NCBI GenBank assembly: GCA_021799355.1
Contig: JAJZAQ010000007.1
Span: forward strand, 1-64,000
DNA length: 64,000 nucleotides
Direction of reading: 5' to 3'
DNA from: Pseudomonadota bacterium
Lineage (GTDB): Bacteria > Pseudomonadota > Gammaproteobacteria > Burkholderiales > Burkholderiaceae_C
A program made the translations under genes and the position numbers. The notes under the pieces were generated by a model, which had not been told where the DNA came from, ran no database searches, and saw nothing but the letters and a program-made list of their open reading frames with translations. Each line of letters starts with the position of its first letter. The stretch's first letter is position 1. Below, piece by piece: positions 1 through 8,528 of the stretch.

Positions 1-24
1 TGCATACGTTAACGCAGCAAATTG

Positions 25-1914
25 ATGCAAATCGTGCTGTTCTTGCTGGTTTTTCCGTCGTTTGTGTTGTTCGGCATCCAGGGCTACAGCAGTTTTCAGA
101 GCAGGGAGAATGCCGCCGCCAAGGTCGACGGCCAGGCCATCACCATGCAGCAGCTCGACGCCGCCAACCGGGAAGAAATCGCCCGGTTGCAAAGCATGCT
201 GGGCGGCGCGGTGGACATCAAACAACTCGACACCCCGGAACAAAAACTTCGCACCCTCGACGGGCTGATCCGTCAGCGCCTGCTGCAGCTGCAGGCGCAG
301 CGCGAACATCTGGCCGTCACCGACGCGCAGGTGCAGCAGGCGATCCTGCAGATTCCGCAAATCGCCGCACTGCGCAAGCCCGACGGCGGTTTCGACGTCC
401 AGGCCTATCGCAACCTGATCGCCGCGCAGGGAATGAACACTGCCCAGTTCGAAGCCCAGGTGCGCGAGCAGCTGATCCTGCAGCAGGTCCTCAGTGGCGT
501 GGCCGGCTCCGTCATCGACAGCCGCGCCTTGGCCGAAGCCGCAGCCAAGGCCGCGGCACAGCAGCGCGTCGTGCGACTGGCCTGGTTCAAGCCGGCGGAT
601 TTTGCCGCGCAGGTGCACGTGACACCAGCCGAAGTGCAGACCTTCTATCAAAACAACACATCGTTGTTCCAGAAACCTGAACAAGCCAACATCGAATACG
701 TCGTGCTCAGCGCCGATGCCCTCGCCAGTCAGGTGCAGGTGACGGCGGAGCAGGCCAAAGCGTATTACGACGCCCATTTGGCGCAATACACCACGCCAGA
801 GGAACGTCGGGCCAGCCACATCCTGATCAGCGTGCCGGCCGACGCCACCGCAGCACAGCAGGAGGCCGCCAAAGCCAAAGCCGAGGCCATCGCCCGACAG
901 GTCAAGGCGCATCCGGACGAATTCGCCGCCGTGGCGCGCAAGGAGTCGCAGGATCCCGGGTCTGCCGACAAGGGTGGGGATCTGGGCTATTTCACCGCCA
1001 GCGCAATGGTCAAGCCGTTTGCCGACGCGGTATTCGGCATGACCAAGGTCGGTGACATCGTTGGCCCAGTCAAAACCCAATTCGGCTACCACATCATCGA
1101 ACTCACCGGCATCAAACCCGGCGGGCAGCAGCCCTTCGACAGCGTCAAGGCCGACATCGAAAAACAACTCCAGCAGCAAGCCGTGCAAAAACGGTTGTCT
1201 GCGGCCGCAGAGACGTTCACCAACGCCGTCTTCGAACACCCGGACAGCTTCAAGGCCGTCGAAGACAAGTTGCACCTGCAGGTGCAGACCGCCGACCACG
1301 TCACGCGCCAGCCTGTGGCTGCTGCACCGGGCAGCACCAACCCGCTGGCCAGCAAGGCGTTCGTCGACGCGCTGTTCTCCGAAAACAGCCTGCGTCACAA
1401 ACACAACATTCAGGCAGTGCAAATCGCACCGAACGTCTGGGCATCCGGCCGGGTGCTGAGCTACAGCCCGGCGCAGACTTTGCCGTTCAGCGCCGTACAG
1501 ACCCAGGCACAGCAGCTGCTGACCGAGCAAAAAGCCGCCGAGCTGGCCCGCCAGGCCGCCCAGCAAGCGCTGAAATCCCCAGCGTCCCTGTCGTTCGGCG
1601 CGCCACAAACCATCAGCCAGACGCAACCCACTGCAGGAGTGCCGGAGCAGGTCGTGGTGAAAGCCTTTGCCCTGAATGCGGCCAAACTGCCGGCGTTCGG
1701 CGGTGTCGACCTCGGTACACAAGGTTATGCCATCGTTCAACTCGATCGGGTGATCGACGGCCCCGTTCCCGGCGAACTCTTGCGCGCCGCTGCCGCCGCG
1801 GAAAACCGGCAACTCACCCAGGGAGTGATCGACGCCTACATCGAGGCGATGAAAAAACGCTTCGGTGTCGAAATCCTCTACAAGCCCAAAACCGAGAGCG
1901 CCCAAGCCGGCTGA
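25..1914 (+). CDS. ppiD: Peptidyl-prolyl cis-trans isomerase PpiD (SurA/parvulin family), 5' end uncertain
   Basis: Membrane-anchored periplasmic chaperone that assists folding of exported proteins. The protein (about 629 aa) begins with a single N-terminal membrane segment (roughly residues 2-20, rich in L, V, F), then a SurA-like N-terminal chaperone region, a parvulin rotamase domain (about residues 255-375, with the SHILI, GGDLG and FGYHII signatures) and a PpiD C-terminal region. TTG at 22 and ATG at 25 are the first possible starts and neither has a convincing Shine-Dalgarno. The codons just upstream (C-I-R-stop-R-S-K) look like the usual short cytoplasmic N-terminus of PpiD ('IRxHxKLMQ') interrupted by TAA at 10-12. 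The true start may therefore lie before the window, with a nonsense change or base error there. Family assignment is firm; the start is not. Confidence 0.85.
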   Translation: MQIVLFLLVFPSFVLFGIQGYSSFQSRENAAAKVDGQAITMQQLDAANREEIARLQSMLGGAVDIKQLDTPEQKLRTLDGLIRQRLLQLQAQREHLAVTDAQVQQAILQIPQIAALRKPDGGFDVQAYRNLIAAQGMNTAQFEAQVREQLILQQVLSGVAGSVIDSRALAEAAAKAAAQQRVVRLAWFKPADFAAQVHVTPAEVQTFYQNNTSLFQKPEQANIEYVVLSADALASQVQVTAEQAKAYYDAHLAQYTTPEERRASHILISVPADATAAQQEAAKAKAEAIARQVKAHPDEFAAVARKESQDPGSADKGGDLGYFTASAMVKPFADAVFGMTKVGDIVGPVKTQFGYHIIELTGIKPGGQQPFDSVKADIEKQLQQQAVQKRLSAAAETFTNAVFEHPDSFKAVEDKLHLQVQTADHVTRQPVAAAPGSTNPLASKAFVDALFSENSLRHKHNIQAVQIAPNVWASGRVLSYSPAQTLPFSAVQTQAQQLLTEQKAAELARQAAQQALKSPASLSFGAPQTISQTQPTAGVPEQVVVKAFALNAAKLPAFGGVDLGTQGYAIVQLDRVIDGPVPGELLRAAAAAENRQLTQGVIDAYIEAMKKRFGVEILYKPKTESAQAG

Positions 1915-1972
1915 GCATCACGGCGGCGCGAAAACCATCGGCTTTTTTGCGATATACTTTTTGTTTTTCGTG

Positions 1973-2048
1973 GTGGCTGTAGCTCAGTTGGTAGAGTCCA
2001 GGATTGTGATTCCTGTTGTCGTGGGTTCGAGTCCCATCAGCCACCCCA
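1973..2048 (+). tRNA. tRNA-His (GTG anticodon)
   Basis: Cloverleaf is complete. The acceptor stem GTGGCTG (1973-1979) pairs with CAGCCAC (2038-2044). The D arm has AGCTCAGTTGGTAGAG, the anticodon arm is CAGGA-TTGTGAT-TCCTG with GTG anticodon, and the T arm contains GTTCGAGTC. The 3' CCA is encoded (2046-2048). G at 1972 can serve as the extra G-1 that pairs with C73, diagnostic for tRNA-His. A TATACT box at 1953-1958 is a plausible -10 element; no good -35 is visible. It is followed directly by an intrinsic terminator. Confidence 0.97.
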
Positions 2049-2056
2049 GATCGATC

Positions 2057-2088
2057 AAAAAGCCCGGCGGTCACGCCGGGCTTTTTTG
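2057..2088 (+). terminator. Intrinsic terminator after tRNA-His
   Basis: A 9-bp stem AGCCCGGCG (2061-2069) / CGCCGGGCT (2074-2082) with a GTCA loop is preceded by an A run and followed by a T run (2082-2087). It would end the tRNA transcript and may also act on the convergent regulator gene on the opposite strand. Confidence 0.92.
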
Positions 2089-2108
2089 TTTGCAGCGCGA
2101 ACCGGCTT

Positions 2109-2540
2109 TCAGGCTGCTTCGGCGACGAAACGGCTCAATCCGGGAGTGAGGCAGTCGGCGAGAGTCGAGGTATCGAGCTCGGCGTAAAACGCGCGCCGCG
2201 CGCGCTCCAGACGGGGTTGCAGACCGCAGAAGCCGCAGAGCACGCAATGTCCGCCGTCTTCGCGGAAACACTCGACCAGCGCGGCACCATCTTCCAGCCA
2301 GGAAAGCACTTCGCCCAGCCGAATAGCGTCAGCCGCCTTGCCCAGACGCACCCCGCCCCCCGCACCCCGGACAGTCTGCACATAGCCGCCGGCAGCCAGT
2401 CGCTGCAGGACCTTGATCAGGTGTTCGCGGGAAATGCCCAGCCTGCCGGCAAGTTCCACGCTCGACCATGGCGCGCGCTCGCTGGCGGCAAGAACGAGCA
2501 GGGCCCTCAAACCGAAATCAGCGAAAGACGTCAGGCGCAT
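2109..2540 (-). CDS. nsrR: Rrf2-family transcriptional regulator, NsrR type
   Basis: Predicted nitric-oxide-sensing [Fe-S] repressor of 143 aa, the usual NsrR length. It opens with the MRLTSFADFGLRALL start typical of NsrR, has a winged helix-turn-helix (about residues 25-70, including GISREHLIKV and VRGAGGGVRLGK), and a cysteine cluster (C91, C99, C102, C105) in the region that carries the cluster ligands in NsrR. The ATG has a good ribosome site (GGAGAG, 6 bases upstream). It is divergent from ytfE, a classic NsrR target, and the shared 118-bp gap holds a palindrome over the ytfE -35 box. An IscR/RsrR-like role is less likely, given the partner gene and the N-terminal match to NsrR. Confidence 0.85.
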   Translation of the reverse strand: MRLTSFADFGLRALLVLAASERAPWSSVELAGRLGISREHLIKVLQRLAAGGYVQTVRGAGGGVRLGKAADAIRLGEVLSWLEDGAALVECFREDGGHCVLCGFCGLQPRLERARRAFYAELDTSTLADCLTPGLSRFVAEAA

Positions 2541-2557
2541 GGTGGACTCTCCAAAAA

Positions 2558-2590
2558 GGTATTGCCGATACCACTCACGTGGTCTATAGT
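2558..2590 (+). promoter_or_regulatory. Predicted sigma-70 promoter of ytfE with overlapping palindromic operator
   Basis: TTGCCG (2562-2567) and TATAGT (2585-2590), separated by 17 bases, form a good -35/-10 pair upstream of ytfE. The -35 box lies inside a perfect inverted repeat, GGTAT-TGCCG-ATACC (2558-2572). A repressor bound there would block RNA polymerase. The adjacent divergent NsrR-type gene is the obvious candidate; the binding itself is inference. Confidence 0.6.
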
Positions 2591-2658
2591 GGATTTTATT
2601 TTACCTGTTACAGCTCCCGATTCCGCGAGAACCCGGGCAGAGAAGGAGGACGCAGACC

Positions 2659-3669
2659 ATGCCCACAACCCCGCAACCCCAGTCGCAGACGCATGCGCAC
2701 CGTTCGCTCGGTGAACTCGCCCGCGAGATTTCCGGCGCCACCGCCTTGTTCAGGCAGCATCGTCTGGATTTTTGCTGCGGCGGCGACCAGACCCTGGAGG
2801 CGGCCGCCAGGGCACAAGGCATCGATGTCGGCATGATCGAGACACAACTGGCCGCACTCGACCAGCAGTCTGCCGCCGGCGCCCAAACACCTGACGACGT
2901 GGGCAGTCTGATCGAACACATCGTCAGCCGCTTCCACGAGGGTCACCGCCGCGACCTCCCCGAGCTAATCGTTTTGGCCGCCAAGGTCGAGCAGGTGCAC
3001 GCCGCTCACCCCGCTGTGCCCGCCGGGCTGACACAGTTGCTGCAGACCATGCGGGACGAACTCGAAGCGCACATGCACAAAGAAGAGCAGATCCTGTTTC
3101 CGCTGATGCGTCGCAATCCTGCGGGCTTTCTCGCACCGCCCATCGCACGCATGCGCCAGGAACACGAGGATCACGGCCGGATGTTGCAGGGCGTGCAGCA
3201 GCTCACCGCTGGGTTACGGCTTCCGCCCGGAGCCTGCGCCACATGGCAGGCGCTCTATGCCGGGCTGGGCCGCTTCACAGACGAATTGATGCAGCATGTC
3301 CATACCGAAAACAACATCCTGTTCCCGCAGTTCGAGGCGGCCGCCCAAAGCGCCGTTGCGACTTTTCCCGTCGAAACCACACCCATGGAACCTTTGCACC
3401 TCATCAACCAGCCGCATGCACACCGCCGCGCCGATCGCACCTATGCTTTTGACGCCAGCGGCATCGCCAAGCGCTTTCGCCATGCCGCCATCTTCGGCGC
3501 GTTGACGGCGCTCGAACCCGGAGAAACCATGGCGTTTTTCAACGATCATGACCCGATCCCGCTGCTACAGCAGATCGAGCGGCATTTCGGTGAGCGGGTA
3601 CGGGCGGAATACGTCAGTCGTTCGGCCGAAGGCGTGCGGATCGACTTTCACGTCCAGACGGCAGCCTGA
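2659..3669 (+). CDS. ytfE: Iron-sulfur cluster repair di-iron protein YtfE (RIC) fused to a DUF2249 domain
   Basis: Repairs iron-sulfur clusters damaged by nitric oxide or oxidants, using a non-haem di-iron centre. The 336-aa protein starts with a ScdA_N-type region (LFRQHRLDFCCGG, residues about 30-42, paired Cys), continues with a hemerythrin-like four-helix domain (about residues 80-230, with FHEGHR, HMHKEEQILFP, HEDHG and HVHTENNILFP supplying His/Glu ligands), and ends with a roughly 90-residue DUF2249 domain (about 240-332). E. coli YtfE (220 aa) lacks this last part, so this is a fusion. The Shine-Dalgarno AAGGAGG lies 9 bases before the ATG. Divergence from an NsrR-type gene supports nitrosative-stress control. 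Confidence 0.9.
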   Translation: MPTTPQPQSQTHAHRSLGELAREISGATALFRQHRLDFCCGGDQTLEAAARAQGIDVGMIETQLAALDQQSAAGAQTPDDVGSLIEHIVSRFHEGHRRDLPELIVLAAKVEQVHAAHPAVPAGLTQLLQTMRDELEAHMHKEEQILFPLMRRNPAGFLAPPIARMRQEHEDHGRMLQGVQQLTAGLRLPPGACATWQALYAGLGRFTDELMQHVHTENNILFPQFEAAAQSAVATFPVETTPMEPLHLINQPHAHRRADRTYAFDASGIAKRFRHAAIFGALTALEPGETMAFFNDHDPIPLLQQIERHFGERVRAEYVSRSAEGVRIDFHVQTAA

Positions 3670-3848
3670 GGTGGAAAAACGCCGCAGCCGGCTTCAGGCT
3701 TCGGCTCGGCACAGCCCGGTCTGCGGCGACTGGATGCGCCGGCCAAGGATTGTCCTGCCCCCTTGGCCTCCTGGTTCCTCGCATGGCCAAAGAGAAACTT
3801 GCCGCAATGTGGTAGGGTGGATTTTTGCGTTGTGATGAGGCTGCCGCC

Positions 3849-4310
3849 ATGACCTTGCGCTTGACCCACCGCAGAGCGGGTTTGTCTCTTTGTTTGCTGC
3901 TCACCCTGGCCGCCGTGCCTTGTGCCCGGGCTGCCACGCTGCAGCAGGCCGGCGATCTGCTGCAATCGGGGCAATTCGCCCAGGCCGACCGGGCGATCGC
4001 CCAGGTGCTGGCCGCGCAGCCCGATTCGGCCGCGGCGCATTACCTCGACGCGCGACTGCTCGCTGCGGAGGGCAAATGGCCGCTGGCCGAAAAGGAACTG
4101 GAGCGTGCCCGACGGATCGACCCGGCGCTGCCGTTTGCCCCAGCAACTCAAGTGCAGGCGCTGACCGACGACATTCTGCGGCACCGCTGGAAAAATCCCC
4201 CGGGTCTTGCCGGCTATGGGCAGGCGGCGCTGGCGGTGTTGTTTCTCGGTGTGTCGGCGTACCTGGTGTGGGGTGTGCTGCGTGGACGGCGCCATACCTC
4301 ACGCAGCTGA
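3849..4310 (+). CDS. TPR-containing exported protein with C-terminal membrane anchor
   Basis: Function unknown. The 153-aa protein has a signal peptide (residues 1 to about 27, basic start then LSLCLLLTLAAV, cleavage near ARA-ATL), two tetratricopeptide-like helix pairs (about 30-95: AGDLLQSGQFAQADRAIAQ and AAHYLDARLLAAEGKWPLAEKELERARR), and a C-terminal membrane helix (about 119-140) ending in a basic tail. This layout fits a small periplasmic scaffold tethered to the inner membrane. The ATG at 3849 is preferred over upstream non-ATG codons because it begins the signal peptide. It stands alone between ytfE and the convergent msrB. Confidence 0.7.
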   Translation: MTLRLTHRRAGLSLCLLLTLAAVPCARAATLQQAGDLLQSGQFAQADRAIAQVLAAQPDSAAAHYLDARLLAAEGKWPLAEKELERARRIDPALPFAPATQVQALTDDILRHRWKNPPGLAGYGQAALAVLFLGVSAYLVWGVLRGRRHTSRS

Positions 4311-4336
4311 GAGCGTTCGCCTGGACGCCGGCTCGC

Positions 4337-4747
4337 TCAGGGCGTCGGATCCTGGCCGCGCGGCGCGAAGTCCAGCGCCGCCGAGTTGATGCAATAGCGC
4401 AGCCCGGTCGGCTCGGGGCCGTCGGGAAAGACGTGGCCGAGATGCGCCCCGCAATGCGCGCACTGCACTTCGATGCGCACCATGCCGTGGCTCAAGTCGC
4501 GCACCTCGCGCACGACGGCCTGTTCGGTCGGCTGCCAGAAGCTGGGCCAGCCACTGCCCGAATCGTACTTGGTGCGGGAATCGAACAGCGGCGTGCCGCA
4601 GCAGACACAGCGGTAGACGCCATCGGCGTGATGGTTCCAGTACGCCCCGGTGAACGGCGGCTCGGTCGCGCTGCAACGGGTGACGCGGTACTGCAGCTCG
4701 GTCAGTTTGTCGCGCCAGACGGCGTCATTCGGACGGGTAGAGGTCAT
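4337..4747 (-). CDS. msrB: Peptide-methionine (R)-S-oxide reductase MsrB
   Basis: Reduces methionine-R-sulfoxide in proteins. The 136-aa protein has the full MsrB signature: two CxxC pairs for structural zinc (C47/C50 and C96/C99), the SGSGWPSF substrate loop (about 63-70), GHVFPDGP, and catalytic C119 in RYCINSAAL. The ATG at 4747 gives the standard length; an upstream in-frame start would add 28 residues encoded inside the selO 3' end and is less likely. It begins 10 bases after selO on the same strand, so the two are probably co-transcribed. Confidence 0.93.
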   Translation of the reverse strand: MTSTRPNDAVWRDKLTELQYRVTRCSATEPPFTGAYWNHHADGVYRCVCCGTPLFDSRTKYDSGSGWPSFWQPTEQAVVREVRDLSHGMVRIEVQCAHCGAHLGHVFPDGPEPTGLRYCINSAALDFAPRGQDPTP

Positions 4748-4757
4748 GACGTGGTGT

Positions 4758-6299
4758 TCAGGAGGAGCAAGACAGACAGGCCGGCGGTGCGTCTGCAGCC
4801 GGTGGCTGGGCGTAAGCGGCGTGTGCCGCATCGGGAGAAAACGGCTTGCGCAACGCGGCTAGCAAACGGCGCACCTCGCTGAAATCGCCAGCCTGCGCGC
4901 GCTCGATGGCGGCTTGCGCATGGTGGTGGCGCAGAACGACCACGGGATTGACCGCATCCATCGCCTGTGCCCGCGCCTGGTCGCTGCGCCGCTCGCGTTG
5001 CAGCCGCGCGCGGTAGCGCCGCACCCATGCGGCAAACGCCTGCGGCTGCCGCGGAAACTGCGCGGCCAGCTCCGGGGGGATCGCGGCCTGCGCATCCGCG
5101 GACAGCCGGGAGAAATGGCGGAAGGTCAGCGTCCAGTCGCTGCGGTTGGCGGCCATGAGATCCAGCAGATCCTGCAGCAGCACGCCATCGTCGGCATCGA
5201 CCTGCTCCAGCCCCAATTTGGCCGCCATCTGCTGTTGCACCGCGCGGACGAACTGCGGTCGAAACCCGTCGACCGCCTGCAGCGCGTCGTCGGGTTTGGC
5301 GATCAGCGGCAGCAACGCCTGCGCCAGCGCCAGCAGATTCCAGTGCGCCACCGCCGGCTGCCGGCCCAGAGCGTAGCGTCCGCTCCGATCGGTGGTATTG
5401 GGGGTGTATAGCGGATCGTAAGCGTCGATGAAGGCAAACGGCCCGTAGTCGATGGTCCAGCCGAGAATCGACATATTGTCGGTGTTCATCACCCCGTGGA
5501 CGAAGCCCACGGCCTGCCAGCGCGCGAGGAGTTCAGCGGTACGCGCCACCGCCCAGTGCAGCAGCGCCAGCGCGGGCTGCGGCTGACCGGCGCACTGCGG
5601 ACAGTAGCGGGCGATGACCCAGTCGGTCAGCCGCTGCAGCGCCGCCGTCTGGCCGCTGTAGCTGAAGTGCTCGAAGTGGCCGAAGCGGATGAAACTTGGC
5701 GACAGGCGGGTGACCATCGCCGCGGTTTCCAGCTCTTCCCGTCGCACCGGCCGGGTGGAGCCGACGATGCACAGCGCGCGGGTGGTCGGCACGCCGAGCG
5801 CCGCCATGGCCTCCGAGCACAGAAACTCGCGGATCGACGAACGCAGTACCGCCCAGCCGTCGCCCATGCGGGAAAACGGCGTTCGTCCGCTGCCCTTGAA
5901 CTGCACTTCCCATGCCGGATATCCGCCGCTGTGCCGGCCATTCTCCGCGTCGGGCCATTCGCCCAGCAGCAGCGCGCGGCCGTCACCGAGCTGCCCGGCC
6001 CAGTTGCCGAACTGGTGGCCGGCATACACCGTGGCCCGGCTGCCACCGCTGAGGGTGTCGACATGGCCCCCAAAGGCTTGCGCCCAGAGCCGCTCCTCCT
6101 CGGTGCAGCGCGGCGGCTGCAGTCCGACCAGCGCTGCGGCATCGGCGCTGCAGGCGACGAGCATGGGGTCGGGCAAGGGGCTGACGGCCACCGGCACGCT
6201 GAACTCCGGCCCGAGCGCGGCAAAAGGCTGGCACAGCGGCGGCCATGCAGGAGGCGGCACGGTGCACGCAGAGCCCAAGTCGATCGACGGCAAATCCAT
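4758..6299 (-). CDS. selO: Protein adenylyltransferase SelO (YdiU/UPF0061 family)
   Basis: Pseudokinase-fold enzyme that transfers AMP to protein hydroxyl groups; E. coli SelO AMPylates proteins of redox homeostasis. The 513-aa length is normal for the family. Visible signatures are [32 protein letters not shown], the [11 protein letters not shown] catalytic loop and [13 protein letters not shown] metal site, and a C-terminal CLSCSS tail. The second Cys of that tail sits where selenocysteine occurs in selenoprotein versions. I chose the ATG at 6299 (MDLPSIDL); an ATG at 6332 is possible. It is followed after 10 bases by msrB, giving a redox-protein pair, and is divergent from ogt. Confidence 0.92.
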   Translation of the reverse strand: MDLPSIDLGSACTVPPPAWPPLCQPFAALGPEFSVPVAVSPLPDPMLVACSADAAALVGLQPPRCTEEERLWAQAFGGHVDTLSGGSRATVYAGHQFGNWAGQLGDGRALLLGEWPDAENGRHSGGYPAWEVQFKGSGRTPFSRMGDGWAVLRSSIREFLCSEAMAALGVPTTRALCIVGSTRPVRREELETAAMVTRLSPSFIRFGHFEHFSYSGQTAALQRLTDWVIARYCPQCAGQPQPALALLHWAVARTAELLARWQAVGFVHGVMNTDNMSILGWTIDYGPFAFIDAYDPLYTPNTTDRSGRYALGRQPAVAHWNLLALAQALLPLIAKPDDALQAVDGFRPQFVRAVQQQMAAKLGLEQVDADDGVLLQDLLDLMAANRSDWTLTFRHFSRLSADAQAAIPPELAAQFPRQPQAFAAWVRRYRARLQRERRSDQARAQAMDAVNPVVVLRHHHAQAAIERAQAGDFSEVRRLLAALRKPFSPDAAHAAYAQPPAADAPPACLSCSS

Positions 6300-6380
6300 C
6301 GTGGCATTCTCGGAGAAAGCCGGATTCCGCATGTGCGGCAGGGTATCCTTGACGCCGCGTGCCGCTTTGCCGACCACCCG

Positions 6381-6887
6381 ATGCCCGCTCCGACCGTTTC
6401 CTCCGATCAACCGCCGCGCGCGGTCGTCGCCCTGCCATTCGGCCGTCTGGGGATCACCTGCACCGAGACGCAGATCGTGCAGTTGGACTATTTGCCGCCC
6501 GACACCGCGCTGGTGCCGCCGCTCACCGCGCTCGGCCACGAGGCAGCGCGGCAACTCCAGGCGTATTGCAGCGACGCGGCGTTCGTCTTCGATCTGCCGC
6601 TGGCCGATGCCGGCACGGCGTTTCAGCGCCGGGTGTGGGAGCTGCTACGGCGCATTCCCTGCGGCCAGACGCGCAGCTACGCCGACGCCGCCGCCGAACT
6701 GCAGAGTGCCGCGCGGGCGGTGGGTCAGGCGTGCGCGGCCAACCCCTTCGCCCCGATCGTGCCCTGCCATCGCATCGTCGCCCGACAAGGGCTCGGCGGC
6801 TTTGCCCACAGCACCGCGGCAGACGGTTATCTGCTGGGCATCAAGCGCTGGCTGCTGCAACACGAGGCCCGCAGGCGCGATGCGTGA
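6381..6887 (+). CDS. ogt: Methylated-DNA--[protein]-cysteine S-methyltransferase
   Basis: Removes methyl groups from O6-alkylguanine by transfer to its own cysteine (suicide repair). At 168 aa it is typical of Ogt-type single-domain enzymes. The C-terminal DNA-binding/active-site domain shows FQRRVWELLRRIPCGQTRSYADAA and the active-site PCHRIV (C129). The ATG at 6381 follows an 81-bp gap from divergent selO. Its last codons overlap the ATG of xerD by 8 bases, so the two genes are probably translationally coupled. Confidence 0.9.
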   Translation: MPAPTVSSDQPPRAVVALPFGRLGITCTETQIVQLDYLPPDTALVPPLTALGHEAARQLQAYCSDAAFVFDLPLADAGTAFQRRVWELLRRIPCGQTRSYADAAAELQSAARAVGQACAANPFAPIVPCHRIVARQGLGGFAHSTAADGYLLGIKRWLLQHEARRRDA

Positions 6888-7833
6888 CACCGCCGAATCG
6901 GCTCAGTGGCCCCCTGCGCCTGCCGGCTGCGCGGCGCTGATCGACCAGTTCTGCGATGCGCTCTGGCTCGAAGACGGCCTGTCGGCCAACACCCTGGCCG
7001 CGTACCGCCGCGATCTGACGCTGTTTGCCCGCTGGCTGGCGCACACCCGCCGCCCGCCGCTGGCCCGGGCGGAAGACGGCGACGTGCAGGGCTATATCGC
7101 CGCCCGATTCGCGCACAGCCGCGCGACCTCGTCCAACCGCAGGCTGGTGGTGCTGCGCCGCTTTTACCGCTGGGCGCTGCGCGAGCGACTGCGTGCCGAT
7201 GACCCGACGCTGCGGATCGAGACGGCGCGCCAGCCGCAGCGCCACCCGCGCAGCCTGAGCGAGCGCCAGGTCGAGGCGCTACTGGCGGCGCCCGACGTCA
7301 CCACTGCCCTGGGGCTGCGGGACCGTGCGATGCTCGAACTGCTTTACGCCAGCGGCTTGCGGGTGAGCGAACTCGTCACCTTGCCGCTGGTGCGGCTGTC
7401 ACTCGGCCAGGGCGTGGTGCAAATCGCCGGCAAAGGCGGCAAGGAACGCCTGGTGCCGTTCGGCGAGGCGGCTCAGGAGTGGTTGCAACGTTATCTGCGC
7501 AGCGCCCGTCCGGCCTTGCTGCACGGCCGCGACAGCCCGTTCGTGTTCGTCACCGCGCGCAGCGGCGCGCGCACGCGCGAGGCCGCGGGCATGACACGGC
7601 AGATGTTCTGGACGCTGATCAAGGCCTACGCCGCCAAGGCCGGGATCGATGTCCCGCTGTCCCCGCACACCCTGCGCCACGCCTTCGCCACGCATTTGCT
7701 CAACCACGGTGCCGACTTGCGTGTGGTGCAATTGCTCCTTGGCCACGCCGACATCTCCACCACGCAGATTTACACCCACATCGCGCGCGAGCGGCTCAAG
7801 ACCCTGCACGCCCGCCACCACCCCCGCGCCTGA
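6880..7833 (+). CDS. xerD: Site-specific tyrosine recombinase XerD
   Basis: Works with XerC at dif to resolve chromosome dimers under FtsK control. The 317-aa protein aligns in kind with E. coli XerD along its length, including FCDALWLEDGLSANTL near the start and the HHPRA ending. Catalytic residues are all visible: R161 (SGLRVSEL), K185, H263 and R266 (HTLRHAFATHLL), H289 (LLGHAD), Y298 (QIYTHI). It is a housekeeping recombinase, not evidence of a mobile element. Start ATG overlaps the end of ogt. Confidence 0.95.
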   Translation: MRDTAESAQWPPAPAGCAALIDQFCDALWLEDGLSANTLAAYRRDLTLFARWLAHTRRPPLARAEDGDVQGYIAARFAHSRATSSNRRLVVLRRFYRWALRERLRADDPTLRIETARQPQRHPRSLSERQVEALLAAPDVTTALGLRDRAMLELLYASGLRVSELVTLPLVRLSLGQGVVQIAGKGGKERLVPFGEAAQEWLQRYLRSARPALLHGRDSPFVFVTARSGARTREAAGMTRQMFWTLIKAYAAKAGIDVPLSPHTLRHAFATHLLNHGADLRVVQLLLGHADISTTQIYTHIARERLKTLHARHHPRA

Positions 7834-7848
7834 TGGCGCGCTCACACC

Positions 7849-8454
7849 ATGGCGAACGACAACTTCTGGTCGGCCTTCGTTTTGCTGCTGCTCATCCTCG
7901 ACCCCTTCGGCAATCTGCCGTTTTTCATCGCCGTGATGCGCAAACTGCCGCCGCAGCGTCGTCTGCCGGTGGCGTTGCGCGAAATCGCCATCGCTTACCT
8001 CGTGCTGCTGGTCTTCATGTTCGGCGGCCACGGCTTTCTGCGGCTGATGAATCTCAGCCAGCCGTCGATCGAAGTGGCCGGCGGCGTGATTTTGCTGTTG
8101 GTGGCGATCAAAATGATTTTTTCCACCACCTCGGAGATTTTCGGTGGCGGCGAAGGCGGGCGCGAACCGCTGATTTTTCCGCTGGCCGTGCCGCTGCTGG
8201 CCGGGCCGTCGGCGCTGGCCACCGTGCTGCTGCTGGCGTCGCGTCAACCAGGAGAAATCTGGACCTGGGTCGGCGCGCTCAGTACGGCGGTGTTCGTCAC
8301 CGGCGGCCTGCTGCTGATCAGCGAACTCCTGCTCAAATGGCTGGGCGATTCGGTGATGAACGCAGCGGAAAAGCTCATGGGGCTGATTCTCACCGCCATT
8401 GCCGTGAATATGCTGCTGTCGGGCATCCGCAGCTATTTCGGCCTGCCACCCTAG
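7849..8454 (+). CDS. MarC family integral membrane protein
   Basis: Six-helix inner-membrane protein of the MarC/UPF0056 family; no transport substrate is established for the family. The 201-aa length fits. The family motif LDPFGNLPFF (about residues 17-26) and the matching internal repeat IFPLAVPLLAGPSAL (about 109-123) are present. It starts 15 bases after xerD and probably shares its transcript. Confidence 0.88.
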   Translation: MANDNFWSAFVLLLLILDPFGNLPFFIAVMRKLPPQRRLPVALREIAIAYLVLLVFMFGGHGFLRLMNLSQPSIEVAGGVILLLVAIKMIFSTTSEIFGGGEGGREPLIFPLAVPLLAGPSALATVLLLASRQPGEIWTWVGALSTAVFVTGGLLLISELLLKWLGDSVMNAAEKLMGLILTAIAVNMLLSGIRSYFGLPP

Positions 8455-8528
8455 GAAAACGTCCGGAGCGCCGATACGATTGAGCCATTCTGCCCGCCGA
8501 TTTTTGTCCGACTCCGCTCTGTGTTCCC

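Noticed and set aside
3680-3728. CGCCGCAG / CTGCGGCG pair after ytfE as a terminator
   Set aside because: The 33-base gap between arms and the lack of a following T tract make it a poor terminator.
6880-7833. Tyrosine recombinase as sign of an integrated element
   Set aside because: Length, C-terminal HHPRA ending and catalytic layout match housekeeping XerD; no attachment sites or phage genes are nearby.
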